This document shows, in pieces, positions 25,507-33,339 of a stretch of DNA of 64,000 nucleotides. Source of the stretch: Scandinavium sp002470465 (GTDB lineage: Bacteria; Pseudomonadota; Gammaproteobacteria; Enterobacterales; Enterobacteriaceae). The notes below the pieces were generated by a model that was not told where the DNA came from, searched no databases, and saw only the letters and a program-made list of their open reading frames with translations. The stretch lies in contig NZ_JBFLVD010000018.1 of the NCBI RefSeq assembly GCF_040750395.1, forward strand, positions 62,001 through 126,000, read 5' to 3'. Each line of letters begins with the position of its first letter. Position 1 is the first letter of the stretch. A program made the position numbers and the translations under genes.

Positions 25507-26046
25507 ATGTCCCGCACCGCATTAATTAACATTGATACCCAGCAGTCCTTCGAGCATCGCGCCTTCTGGCAAACCGCCGATTTTCCTGCCTTCCAGGCGT
25601 CAATGCTGGCGCTGATTGCAGGCTGTCAGCAGCGTAACGTGCCCGTTGTGGATATCTTCCACGTTGACGATCGGGGTGTCTTCTCGCTTGAGAGTGGTTT
25701 CGTTAAGCCGATGTCCTTTTTACGTCATCAGCCTGATGTGGTTTTCCACAAACACGTCCATAATGCTTTTACCGATACCGGGCTGGATTTCTGGTTACGC
25801 AGCCGCGACATCAATCATCTGATCATCTGCGGCATGCGCACCGAACAGTGCTGTGAAACCACCACGCGCGTGGCTTCCGATCTGGGCTACGAGGTGACCT
25901 TTGTTACCGAAGCGACGCTGACCTTCCCGATGACCCACAAAGGCGTTACGCTGGATGTTGAAACGTTGCGCCACCGCACTGAAACCGTGCTGGCCGGGCG
26001 CTTTGCCACCCCCAAAACCGTTGCGGAGACGCTTGAATCGCTATGA
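25507..26046 (+). CDS. Isochorismatase-family cysteine hydrolase
   Basis: A 179-residue cytoplasmic hydrolase of the isochorismatase/nicotinamidase superfamily. The catalytic triad can be read as Asp10 (ALINIDTQQSF), Lys82 (FHKHVHNAFTDTGLDFWLR) and Cys115 (ICGMRTEQCCETTTR). The pattern before the nucleophile (GxxTxxC) is kept. The substrate is not evident; nicotinamidase or isochorismatase proper would show longer, different flanks. ATG 25507 follows CAGGAG. It overlaps the next gene by four bases (ATGA), so the regulator and the hydrolase are co-expressed. Confidence 0.85.
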   Translation: MSRTALINIDTQQSFEHRAFWQTADFPAFQASMLALIAGCQQRNVPVVDIFHVDDRGVFSLESGFVKPMSFLRHQPDVVFHKHVHNAFTDTGLDFWLRSRDINHLIICGMRTEQCCETTTRVASDLGYEVTFVTEATLTFPMTHKGVTLDVETLRHRTETVLAGRFATPKTVAETLESL

Positions 26047-26999
26047 CCACTGACGTCTGGTTCGTGATGCTGCCCGGAGTGCTGTCGCTGGATATGACCG
26101 GCCCGGCAGAAACGTTCGTGCTGGCGGGGGAGGCGTTTCGCCTGCACTACATCGGGCCAGACGTGGAAGTACCCACCTCCATCGGCATGACGATGGGCAA
26201 TATTCAGCCGCTGCCGGACAGGCTTCCGCCGGGCAGCCTGCTGGTGCTGCCCGGCGTCTGCGATTCAAACCACTTCTTTTCCACGCCGCAGGCAGAGCTG
26301 GCCCGCCGTTGGCTGACGCGCCAGCAGCCGCAGCTGCATGCGCGGGAGATCGCGCTGATGTGCGTCTGTTCCGGCTCGCTGCTGGCGGCGAAAGCCGGAC
26401 TGCTGCACGGCGTGCAGTGCACCACCCATCATGATGTGATTTCACGCCTGAAGGCTGCGGCACCAGGGGCGATCGTTAAAGAGAACCGCATTTTTATTGA
26501 GGATAAAGGCATCTGGACCAGCGCCGGGATCACCTCCGGTATCGATCTGGCGCTGCATCTTATCAACCGGTTATACGGCCCGGAACGAGCAATGGCGGTG
26601 GCGCGGGAGATGGTGGTGTGGTTTCGTCGCTCCGGGGATGACCCGCAGCTTTCGCCCTGGCTGCGCTACCGTAACCACCTGCATCCGGCCATTCACCGTG
26701 CGCAGGATGCATTAACCGCAGCTCCACAACGTGCCTGGCCGCTGGTGGACATTGCCGGGCAGGCGCACGTCACGCCGCGCCATCTGACGCGGTTGTTCAG
26801 GCAGCATCTGGGCATCAGCGTGCGGGATTATCTGGAGCAGCTCCGGCTGGCGCTCGCTGAACAGCAGCTGTTGCAGGGGCGCGGTATGGAACAGGCGGCG
26901 CTGGCGGCAGGGTTCACCTCGGCACGCCAGCTGCATCGCGCCCGTTCCCGGGCGTCAGCTCACCAACCGACGAGCGTCGAGCCGCTGCACCAGCATTGA
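26043..26999 (+). CDS. GlxA-family AraC transcriptional regulator with DJ-1/PfpI domain
   Basis: A 318-residue regulator. Residues about 1-190 form an amidase-like DJ-1/PfpI ligand domain (VWFVMLPGVLSLDMTGPAETF, ALMCVCSGSLLAAKAGLLHG with the nucleophile-elbow Cys, TTHHD). Residues about 215-310 form the two-helix-turn-helix AraC domain (LVDIAGQAHVTPRHLTRLFRQHLGISVRDYLEQLRLALAEQQLL, then AALAAGFTSARQLHRARSR). The C-terminus is a little short after the second helix-turn-helix and overlaps the convergent wecH gene by 45 bp, so the tail may have been altered. It probably controls the hydrolase gene; inducer unknown. Confidence 0.87.
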   Translation: MTTDVWFVMLPGVLSLDMTGPAETFVLAGEAFRLHYIGPDVEVPTSIGMTMGNIQPLPDRLPPGSLLVLPGVCDSNHFFSTPQAELARRWLTRQQPQLHAREIALMCVCSGSLLAAKAGLLHGVQCTTHHDVISRLKAAAPGAIVKENRIFIEDKGIWTSAGITSGIDLALHLINRLYGPERAMAVAREMVVWFRRSGDDPQLSPWLRYRNHLHPAIHRAQDALTAAPQRAWPLVDIAGQAHVTPRHLTRLFRQHLGISVRDYLEQLRLALAEQQLLQGRGMEQAALAAGFTSARQLHRARSRASAHQPTSVEPLHQH

Positions 27000-27950
27000 G
27001 AGCAGCAGGCTGCCCGCCACCGTGGCGCAGAAAATCCACAGGATATCGAGCAGCGGCCAGCTTTTCAGCTCAATGCCGCCTGAACGCAGCGCGTGGATGA
27101 TCAGCGCATGGAAGCCGTAAATCCCCAGAGAATGCTGCGAAATGAGGCTTAATCCGGGCAGTTCGCGGCTGTCCAGCGTGTTTTTCACAAAGGTGAATAA
27201 CGTGACGGCGCAAATAAACACCATCGGCCCGGCGTAGAGATACCAGGTATCGGCGAAATTGCCACGCCATTTCAGCTCGTGCAGCGTACCGCGTGAAATA
27301 ATCCAGACCGATGCGACAAACAGGCCCGCGCAAAGCAGCGTCAGCGGCTTTTTATCGGTGTTCATCATCCCCAGCGCACGGCCTAAGAGGCCATAGAGCA
27401 CGTAGTAAAACGTGTCGCCGTCGATATACAAATTGACCGGCAGCCATTCAAATCCGCCCGTTTTCACCGGCACCGTGTTGGGGTTAGCGACCACGCCGAG
27501 CACGACCATCAATGCCATCAGCATCCAGCCGTTGACGCTTTTCACCTGAATTAAGGGAGAAAGTAGGTAAATCACGAAAATTGCGAAGAAAAACCACAGA
27601 TGATAGAACACGGGCTTTTGCAGCAGATGCTTCAGCGACAGCTCCGCGTTGATGTGGGTGAACAGCAGGATGTAAGCCAGCGCGATGGCGCTGTAAAACA
27701 GCAGGCACAGGCCGATACGCAGGAAGTGACGCGGCGCGGCGCTGCGTTCACCAAAAAACAGGTAGCCGGAAATCATGAAAAAGAGCGGCACGCTGACGCG
27801 GGAGGCGGAGTTAAGCAGATTGGCGATATCCCAGTTGAGCAGGCTGGTGCTGTGGGCGTTGGTGACATACCAGGTGGTGGTATGGATCATCACTACCATC
27901 AGGCAGGCAATCCCTCGCAGGTTGTTAATCCAGCTAATCTTTCCTGACAT
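26955..27950 (-). CDS. wecH: O-acetyltransferase WecH (enterobacterial common antigen)
   Basis: WecH is an inner-membrane acyltransferase that O-acetylates GlcNAc residues of enterobacterial common antigen. The 331 residues match the E. coli length. The acyltransferase-3 signature ISWINNLRGIACLMVVMIHTTTWYV, with its histidine, opens the protein. About 10 membrane helices follow (SVPLFFMISGYLFFGE, LWFFFAIFVIYLLSPLI, LGIYGFHALIIHALR). Monocistronic, minus strand; its 3' end overlaps the GlxA-type gene by 45 bp. Confidence 0.95.
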   Translation of the reverse strand: MSGKISWINNLRGIACLMVVMIHTTTWYVTNAHSTSLLNWDIANLLNSASRVSVPLFFMISGYLFFGERSAAPRHFLRIGLCLLFYSAIALAYILLFTHINAELSLKHLLQKPVFYHLWFFFAIFVIYLLSPLIQVKSVNGWMLMALMVVLGVVANPNTVPVKTGGFEWLPVNLYIDGDTFYYVLYGLLGRALGMMNTDKKPLTLLCAGLFVASVWIISRGTLHELKWRGNFADTWYLYAGPMVFICAVTLFTFVKNTLDSRELPGLSLISQHSLGIYGFHALIIHALRSGGIELKSWPLLDILWIFCATVAGSLLLSMLVQRLDARRLVS

Positions 27951-28135
27951 CGGTTCCTCAGTTCGGTGCTAAAAAAAGTCTGACCGGCGCGTCCGGCCAT
28001 TGTCCCTCTGGAAAAATCTGAGTTTACCGCGGATGGCTTGTCGACCAGGGAACGGATTCGCAGAATGCAGAGTCAGAAAAACACTCTAGTCTTAAAAGTG
28101 ACAATAACAGGCAAAGAATAAGGCCGTAACGAAAA

Positions 28136-28438
28136 ATGATGATGAAGTATTTCCTGGCGCTGCTGATGGCTGCGCTACTTGCAGGGTGTAGCGCGCCAAA
28201 AGCGCCGGAGCAAAAAGCGCAAAGGGCGAAAATCGATTCGACCCGTTCGCTGAATATGGAACAGCTTTGCAAAGACAAAGCGGCAGAACGCTATAACACG
28301 GGGGCACAAAAGGTTGACGTCACCGGCTTCGAGCAGTTTCAGGGCAGCTACGAGCTTAAAGGCTATACGCCGAAGAATGAGAGCTTCGTCTGCTCTTTTG
28401 ATGCTGATGGCCAATTTTTGCACCTTTCGATGCGCTAA
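28136..28438 (+). CDS. ysaB: Lipoprotein YsaB
   Basis: A 100-residue lipoprotein of unknown function, conserved upstream of glyQ. Signal: MMMKYFLALLMAALLAGCS (lipobox LLAGC, Cys18, Ser at +2, so outer membrane expected). The mature part keeps the E. coli core: SLNMEQLCKDKAAERYNTG, KVDVTGFEQFQGSYELKGYTPK, FVCSFDADGQFLHLSMR. Three consecutive ATG codons start the gene. It shares direction with glyQS. Confidence 0.93.
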   Translation: MMMKYFLALLMAALLAGCSAPKAPEQKAQRAKIDSTRSLNMEQLCKDKAAERYNTGAQKVDVTGFEQFQGSYELKGYTPKNESFVCSFDADGQFLHLSMR

Positions 28439-28585
28439 GCAGCGAGGATGCAGGAGGGAAATGCCCGTCATTTCCCCACTATTCCCTCAATTTTCCTGCA
28501 ACAACTGTCATTCATACTGTATATCTCGCAGCCAGCGGGTATACTTGACCCTTCCTTAATTCCACACGTATCCAGCACGAAAAAT

Positions 28586-29497
28586 ATGCAAAAGTTTGAT
28601 ACCAGGACTTTCCAGGGCCTGATCCTGACCTTACAGGATTACTGGGCTCGTCAGGGCTGCACCATTGTTCAACCACTGGACATGGAAGTCGGCGCTGGCA
28701 CCTCCCATCCGATGACCTGTCTGCGCGCGCTCGGCCCGGAGCCGATGGCGACTGCTTACGTGCAGCCGTCCCGCCGCCCGACCGATGGTCGCTATGGCGA
28801 AAACCCGAACCGTTTACAGCACTACTATCAGTTCCAGGTGGTGATTAAGCCATCGCCGGACAACATTCAGGAGCTGTACCTCGGATCCCTGAAAGAGCTG
28901 GGTATGGACCCGACCATCCACGACATCCGCTTCGTGGAAGATAACTGGGAAAACCCAACGCTGGGCGCCTGGGGTCTGGGCTGGGAAGTGTGGCTGAACG
29001 GCATGGAAGTGACGCAGTTCACCTACTTCCAGCAGGTTGGCGGCCTGGAGTGTAAGCCGGTGACCGGCGAAATCACCTACGGTCTGGAGCGTCTGGCAAT
29101 GTACATTCAGGGCGTAGACAGCGTTTACGACCTCGTCTGGAGCGACGGCCCGCTGGGTAAAACCACCTACGGCGACGTGTTCCATCAGAACGAAGTGGAG
29201 CAGTCCACCTATAACTTCGAATACGCCGACGTCGACTTCCTGTTCTCCTGCTTCGAGCAGTACGAGAAGGAAGCACAGCAGCTGCTGGCGCTGGAAAACC
29301 CGCTGCCGCTGCCTGCCTATGAGCGTATTCTGAAGGCCGCGCACAGCTTCAATCTGCTCGACGCGCGTAAAGCCATCTCCGTCACCGAGCGTCAGCGCTA
29401 TATTCTGCGCATTCGCACCCTGACCAAAGCCGTGGCAGAAGCCTATTACGCTTCCCGTGAAGCCCTTGGCTTCCCGATGTGCAACAAGAATAAATAA
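28586..29497 (+). CDS. glyQ: Glycyl-tRNA synthetase alpha subunit
   Basis: GlyQ is the catalytic subunit of the alpha2-beta2 glycyl-tRNA synthetase. The start at ATG 28586 (MQKFDTRTFQGLILTLQDYW) gives 303 residues, as in E. coli. A longer in-frame reading from 28448 runs through the likely promoter. Nearly every block is conserved: MEVGAGTSHPMTCLRALGPEP, YVQPSRRPTDGRYGENPNRLQHYYQFQVV and FTYFQQVGGLECKPVTGEITYGLERLAMY. It ends 9 bp before glyS. Confidence 0.99.
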   Translation: MQKFDTRTFQGLILTLQDYWARQGCTIVQPLDMEVGAGTSHPMTCLRALGPEPMATAYVQPSRRPTDGRYGENPNRLQHYYQFQVVIKPSPDNIQELYLGSLKELGMDPTIHDIRFVEDNWENPTLGAWGLGWEVWLNGMEVTQFTYFQQVGGLECKPVTGEITYGLERLAMYIQGVDSVYDLVWSDGPLGKTTYGDVFHQNEVEQSTYNFEYADVDFLFSCFEQYEKEAQQLLALENPLPLPAYERILKAAHSFNLLDARKAISVTERQRYILRIRTLTKAVAEAYYASREALGFPMCNKNK

Positions 29498-29506
29498 GAG
29501 GCGGCC

Positions 29507-31576
29507 ATGTCTGAAAAAACTTTCCTGGTGGAAATCGGCACCGAAGAGCTGCCACCAAAAGCCCTGCGCAGCCTGGCGGAATCCTTTGCTGCGAACTTCA
29601 CTGCTGAGCTGGATAACGCCGGTCTTGCCCGCGGCAACGTTGAGTGGTTCGCTGCTCCTCGCCGTCTGGCGCTGAAGGTCGCTGGCCTTGCGGCGGCGCA
29701 GCCCGATCGCGAAGTTGAAAAACGCGGCCCGGCGGTTTCTGCGGCGTTTGATGCCGAAGGCAAACCGAGCAAAGCGGCTGAAGGCTGGGCGCGCGGCTGC
29801 GGCATCACCGTAGACCAGGCCGAGCGCATGGCAACCGACAAAGGTGAATGGCTGCTGTATCGCGCCCATGTTAAAGGCGAAAGCGCAGAAGCGCTGCTGC
29901 CGAACATGGTAGCGACGTCGCTGGCGAAGCTGCCTATTCCGAAACTGATGCGCTGGGGCGCGTCCGACGTGCAGTTCGTGCGTCCGGTTCACACCGTGAC
30001 CCTGCTGCTGGGCGATAAAGTTGTTCCGGCAACGATTCTCGGCATCGACTCCGATCGCGTGATCCGCGGCCATCGCTTTATGGGCGAGCCGGAATTCACC
30101 ATCGATAACGCCGATCAGTACCCGCAAATTCTGCTGGAGCGCGGCAAAGTTATTGCTGACTACGAAGCGCGTAAAGCCACCATCAAAGCGGATGCTGAAG
30201 CCGCAGCACGCAAAATCGGCGGCAACGCCGATCTGAGCGAAAGCCTGCTGGAAGAAGTGACCTCGCTGGTGGAATGGCCGGTTGTGCTGACCGCGAAGTT
30301 CGAAGAGAAATTCCTCGCGGTGCCTGCGGAAGCGCTGGTCTACACCATGAAAGGTGACCAGAAGTACTTCCCGGTCTACGGCAACGACGGCAAGCTGCTG
30401 CCAAACTTCATCTTCGTGTCGAACATCGAATCCAAAGATCCGATCCAGATTATCTCCGGTAACGAGAAAGTGGTTCGTCCACGCCTGGCGGATGCGGAGT
30501 TCTTCTTCAACACCGACCGTAAAAAGCGTCTGGAAGACAACCTGCCGCGCCTGCAAACCGTGCTGTTCCAGCAGCAGCTCGGCACCCTGCGTGACAAAAC
30601 TGACCGCATTCAGGCCCTGGCGGGCTGGATTGCCGGGCAGATTGGCGCAGATGTGAATCATGCAACCCGTGCAGGTCTGCTCTCCAAGTGCGACCTGATG
30701 ACCAACATGGTGTTCGAATTTACCGACACTCAGGGCATCATGGGCATGCACTATGCGCGTCACGACGGCGAAGCCGAAGACGTGGCCGTTGCGCTGAACG
30801 AGCAGTATCAGCCGCGCTTCGCGGGTGACGATCTGCCGTCTAATCCGGTTGCGTGCGCTGTCGCGATTGCCGACAAAATGGATACCCTCGCGGGCATCTT
30901 CGGCATTGGCCAGCATCCGAAAGGCGATAAAGACCCGTTTGCGCTGCGTCGTGCCGCGCTTGGCGTACTGCGTATCATCGTTGAGAAGAACCTGAACCTC
31001 GATCTGCAAACGCTGACCGAAGAAGCGGTGCGTCTGTACGGCGACAAGCTGACCAACGCGAAGGTTGTGGATGAGGTCATCGACTTTATGCTGGGCCGCT
31101 TCCGTGCCTGGTATCAGGACGAAGGCTTCAGCGTCGATACCATCCAGGCCGTGCTGGCGCGTCGTCCGACTCGCCCGGCAGACTTCGATGCGCGCATGAA
31201 GGCGGTTTCGCACTTCCGTACGCTGGAAGAAGCGGCGGCGCTGGCGGCAGCCAACAAGCGCGTGTCCAACATTCTCGCAAAATCCGAAGAGACGCTGAAC
31301 GATACCGTTCATGCCTCCGTGCTGAAAGAAGCCGCAGAGATCAAGCTGGCGACCCATCTGGTTGTCCTGCGCGATAAACTGCAGCCGTTCTTCGCCGAAG
31401 GCCGCTATCAGGAAGCGCTGGTTGAGCTGGCCGCCCTGCGTGAGCCGGTGGACGAGTTCTTCGAGAACGTGATGGTGAATGCCGAAGATAAAGACGTGCG
31501 TATCAACCGCCTGACGCTGCTGACTAAGCTGCGTGAACTGTTCCTGCAGGTTGCGGATATTTCGCTGCTTCAGTAA
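29507..31576 (+). CDS. glyS: Glycyl-tRNA synthetase beta subunit
   Basis: GlyS carries most of the tRNA-binding surface of glycyl-tRNA synthetase. The 689 residues equal E. coli GlyS. The start is MSEKTFLVEIGTEELPPKALRSLAESF, with GAGGCGGCC upstream. The HD-like domain shows GIMGMHYARHDGEAEDVAVALNEQYQPRFAGDDLP. The anticodon-binding C-terminal part includes VMVNAEDKDVRINRLTLLTKLRELFLQVADISLLQ. Coupled to glyQ; a strong terminator follows. Confidence 0.99.
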   Translation: MSEKTFLVEIGTEELPPKALRSLAESFAANFTAELDNAGLARGNVEWFAAPRRLALKVAGLAAAQPDREVEKRGPAVSAAFDAEGKPSKAAEGWARGCGITVDQAERMATDKGEWLLYRAHVKGESAEALLPNMVATSLAKLPIPKLMRWGASDVQFVRPVHTVTLLLGDKVVPATILGIDSDRVIRGHRFMGEPEFTIDNADQYPQILLERGKVIADYEARKATIKADAEAAARKIGGNADLSESLLEEVTSLVEWPVVLTAKFEEKFLAVPAEALVYTMKGDQKYFPVYGNDGKLLPNFIFVSNIESKDPIQIISGNEKVVRPRLADAEFFFNTDRKKRLEDNLPRLQTVLFQQQLGTLRDKTDRIQALAGWIAGQIGADVNHATRAGLLSKCDLMTNMVFEFTDTQGIMGMHYARHDGEAEDVAVALNEQYQPRFAGDDLPSNPVACAVAIADKMDTLAGIFGIGQHPKGDKDPFALRRAALGVLRIIVEKNLNLDLQTLTEEAVRLYGDKLTNAKVVDEVIDFMLGRFRAWYQDEGFSVDTIQAVLARRPTRPADFDARMKAVSHFRTLEEAAALAAANKRVSNILAKSEETLNDTVHASVLKEAAEIKLATHLVVLRDKLQPFFAEGRYQEALVELAALREPVDEFFENVMVNAEDKDVRINRLTLLTKLRELFLQVADISLLQ

Positions 31577-31596
31577 TTGGTTTTCCGCATGTCAGA

Positions 31597-31622
31597 AACC
31601 CGCCACTCGGCGGGTTTTTTTA
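31597..31622 (+). terminator. Terminator of glyQS
   Basis: ACCCGCC, ACTC and GGCGGGT form a 7-bp GC-rich hairpin followed directly by TTTTTT, 22 bp after the glyS stop. Confidence 0.93.
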
Positions 31623-31777
31623 TGACTGGGGTTTTACGACAACGCGGGGGAATATTCGTGTTTTTACGAGCCTCCACGCAGATTCTCTCTGGCGACAGCA
31701 TACTGTGTATGCCTGCGTGTTAGCATGAGCTGGCATTGTTGCTCAACTGTCCTTTCACTGCGGTGGAATGGTTATGT

Positions 31778-31797
31778 GAGCAAATTTTGCTCATAAT
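31778..31797 (+). promoter_or_regulatory. ccdAB promoter with palindromic operator
   Basis: GAGCAAA-T-TTTGCTC (31778-31792) is a perfect palindrome lying directly against a -10-like CATAAT (31792-31797), 39 bp before ccdA. The -35 is poor (TGGTTA). The placement suits autorepression by CcdA/CcdB. Nothing else is seen in 31623-31777. Confidence 0.5.
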
Positions 31798-31835
31798 GAC
31801 AGGTGCAGTTTACACGTGTAATAAGGGGGGCCGGT

Positions 31836-32075
31836 ATGCCAGTCGTGCATGTTCGACATAAAAAAACGGTGAGCGTCACGCTTGAACCTGGATTACTTCA
31901 GCAGGCGCGCGATGCGGGACTCAATCTCTCAGCGGTGCTGACTGACGCGTTGAAGCAGGCGATTGATGCCTCAGGGAATGAACGCTGGAAACAGGAAAAT
32001 CGGGCCGGGCTGCAGGAGCTCAACCTGATTTCCGATGAGCATGAGCTCCTGTCCGATGATTTCAGGACGTTTTAG
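31836..32075 (+). CDS. ccdA: CcdA-family antitoxin
   Basis: A 79-residue antitoxin. The N-terminal ribbon-helix-helix (KKTVSVTLEPGLLQQARDAGLNLSAVLTDALKQAI) binds DNA. The C-terminal arm contains ERWKQENRAGLQELN, matching the ERWKAENQEGM region of F-plasmid CcdA that wraps CcdB. The start is ATG 31836 (MPVVHVRHKK) with AAGGGGGG upstream; an 11-residue extension to 31803 is not supported. CcdB follows after 2 bp. Chromosomal ccdAB between glyS and yiaG is an insertion relative to E. coli K-12. Confidence 0.9.
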   Translation: MPVVHVRHKKTVSVTLEPGLLQQARDAGLNLSAVLTDALKQAIDASGNERWKQENRAGLQELNLISDEHELLSDDFRTF

Positions 32076-32077
32076 CG

Positions 32078-32386
32078 ATGCAGTACGTTGTCTATCGTAA
32101 TAACGGGAATCGTCAGGCCTACCCTTATTTGCTGGATGTTCAAAGCGACATCATTGAAGAACTTAACACCCGCATCGTGATCCCTCTGTATCCGGTGAGC
32201 AGGTTAACCGCACCGCCTGTCCGGCGCTTAACGCCCATTCTGAACGTTGAAGGGACAGACTATCTGGTGATGACCCATGAAATGGCCAGCGTGCGGATGG
32301 CCCAGATTGGGGATCAAGTGATGAATGCGCGCCCCTGGCGGCAGAACATTAAAAATGCGCTGGATTTTGTTTTTGATGATTTTTGA
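32078..32386 (+). CDS. ccdB: CcdB-family gyrase toxin (variant C-terminus)
   Basis: A 102-residue toxin of the CcdB fold: MQYVVYRNNGNRQAYPYLLDVQSDIIEELNTRIVIPL and the later LVMTHEMASVRMAQIG, then IKNALDFVFDDF. In F-plasmid CcdB the last three residues, Trp-Gly-Ile, are needed to poison GyrA. Here the protein ends Asp-Asp-Phe and has no tryptophan at that place. The fold and CcdA contacts are kept, so it may still bind its antitoxin, but gyrase poisoning is in doubt. No frameshift is visible. Confidence 0.9.
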   Translation: MQYVVYRNNGNRQAYPYLLDVQSDIIEELNTRIVIPLYPVSRLTAPPVRRLTPILNVEGTDYLVMTHEMASVRMAQIGDQVMNARPWRQNIKNALDFVFDDF

Positions 32387-32416
32387 ACGATTCCTGCCAG
32401 CGTATTTGCTGACGGA

Positions 32417-32443
32417 AAACAAAAACCCCCGTACTGGCGGGGG
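32417..32443 (-). terminator. Terminator of yiaG (minus strand)
   Basis: CCCCCG, a 6-base loop and CGGGGG form a hairpin followed on the minus strand by TTTTTGTTTT, 20 bp after the yiaG stop. On the plus strand no T-run follows, so ccdAB has no clear terminator of its own. Confidence 0.85.
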
Positions 32444-32463
32444 CTGATAAAGCGGTAATGCTT

Positions 32464-32751
32464 TCAGACGGGCTGTTTACTACCGGCAAGATTTGCCTGA
32501 ATTAAGCGCATCAGCATCAGTTCGGAGGCCGTCGGCTTTTCTCGTCTTGATTCCCACTCCTGCACCATGCTCACGCTGACGCCCATTGCGCGGGCGAAAT
32601 CATCAATCTTTAAACCGGAGCCTTTACGCAGTTGCTCAAACTCGGTAAAGGCAGTGGGCTTTTGTGTCAGGGTAATACGTTGTGAATCGTCTTTAAAAAC
32701 AATGTTTTCCAGACTACTCAGCAGTTCAGACATCGGATCTTTATATTCCAT
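32464..32751 (-). CDS. yiaG: HTH-type transcriptional regulator YiaG
   Basis: A 95-residue Xre-type DNA-binding protein (96 in E. coli). The N-terminal part (MEYKDPMSELLSSLENIVF) is followed by the helix-turn-helix domain FEQLRKGSGLKIDDFARAMGVSVSMVQEWESRREKPTASELMLMRLIQANL, which resembles HigA/MqsA-type antitoxin domains. No partner toxin gene is adjacent. The start is ATG 32751 with GAGGAG six bases upstream; the 17-residue extension to 32802 would translate through that ribosome-binding site. Target genes are unknown. Confidence 0.92.
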   Translation of the reverse strand: MEYKDPMSELLSSLENIVFKDDSQRITLTQKPTAFTEFEQLRKGSGLKIDDFARAMGVSVSMVQEWESRREKPTASELMLMRLIQANLAGSKQPV

Positions 32752-32954
32752 TGAGAACTCCTCTGGAGGGCCTAATGAGATTGTTATTTTTGGCAAGCTC
32801 ATTAAGCGTAGTCAGTAAAAAGGATGAGGTGTTGTCACGGGAGTGATTATTCGTGCGATATATTTTCCCTGACGCGTTTCAGCCAGATGTCCGCCAGAAC
32901 TAATTATCTGATAAAGAAACGGGAAAGTTGTTCAGCACTTTTTTTGTAAATCGA

Positions 32955-33080
32955 CAGTAAAAAAACGCAAAAGGGCGGGCGTGATGTCCCGTGTCCGCGA
33001 TCAGGCTTTTGCGTTGCCTTTGGTCGTAGAGCGTTGTTCAACAACGTGCTGGTCGGGGGATGCGTACGATTATCGTACCG
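32955..33080 (-). ncRNA. Putative structured RNA (three hairpins and terminator)
   Basis: Read on the minus strand, three inverted repeats follow each other. They are GTACGAT-A-ATCGTAC (33064-33078), CGTTGTT-G-AACAACG (33032-33046), and a 10-bp stem AACGCAAAAG/CTTTTGCGTT (33006-33015 with 32964-32973) that closes a GC-rich loop and is followed by TTTTTTTAC. The last looks like a rho-independent terminator about 200 bp upstream of yiaG. No conserved protein reading frame accompanies it. I do not recognise it as a known sRNA, leader or riboswitch. The promoter and 5' end are undefined. Confidence 0.4.
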
Positions 33081-33339
33081 CGTGGGGAAGAAACAGCCAT
33101 GGTACTGCATAAACGGCCATTAATTCATGGCGTTATCTAATGCATGTTGAGGAAGAGAAATCTTATAAATTGTGATGAAGGCAATAAATAACTAACCTTT
33201 TCCGCGATGATGACAGGCCGGTGACTTTTCCCTCCAGGAATGCAGGAAAGAGTATCCTGTAAGGCTTACCTCGACTATCCTTGTCAGCGTCAGGCACGTG
33301 TGTGCCAGTTTGCGCTTTTTTGGCTGAAGGAGTATGAAA
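33081..33339. other. Upstream region of yiaF
   Basis: About 260 bp with no supported gene. It should hold the yiaF promoter. A short imperfect repeat (CAGGAATGCAGGAAAGAGTATCCTG near 33235-33260) is visible. A 26-codon frame beginning ATGCGTACG at 33059 overlaps the first hairpin of the neighbouring structured region and has no ribosome-binding site. E. coli has cspA close to yiaG; no cold-shock gene is found here. Confidence 0.35.

Noticed and set aside
28517..28531. LexA-like CTG...CAG upstream of glyQ
   Set aside because: The spacer is 9 bp, not 10, and glyQS is not an SOS operon.
28814..31357. 847-codon open frame antisense to glyQ-glyS
   Set aside because: It mirrors the strongly biased codons of two essential genes; the product has no recognisable domain and no ribosome-binding site.
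33059..33139. 26-codon frame within the yiaG-yiaF gap
   Set aside because: No ribosome-binding site; it overlaps a perfect palindrome better explained as RNA structure or operator.
32752..33339. Search for cspA, hok-type or Ldr-type genes near glyS and yiaG
   Set aside because: No cold-shock motif and no hydrophobic toxin frame was found in either strand by eye.
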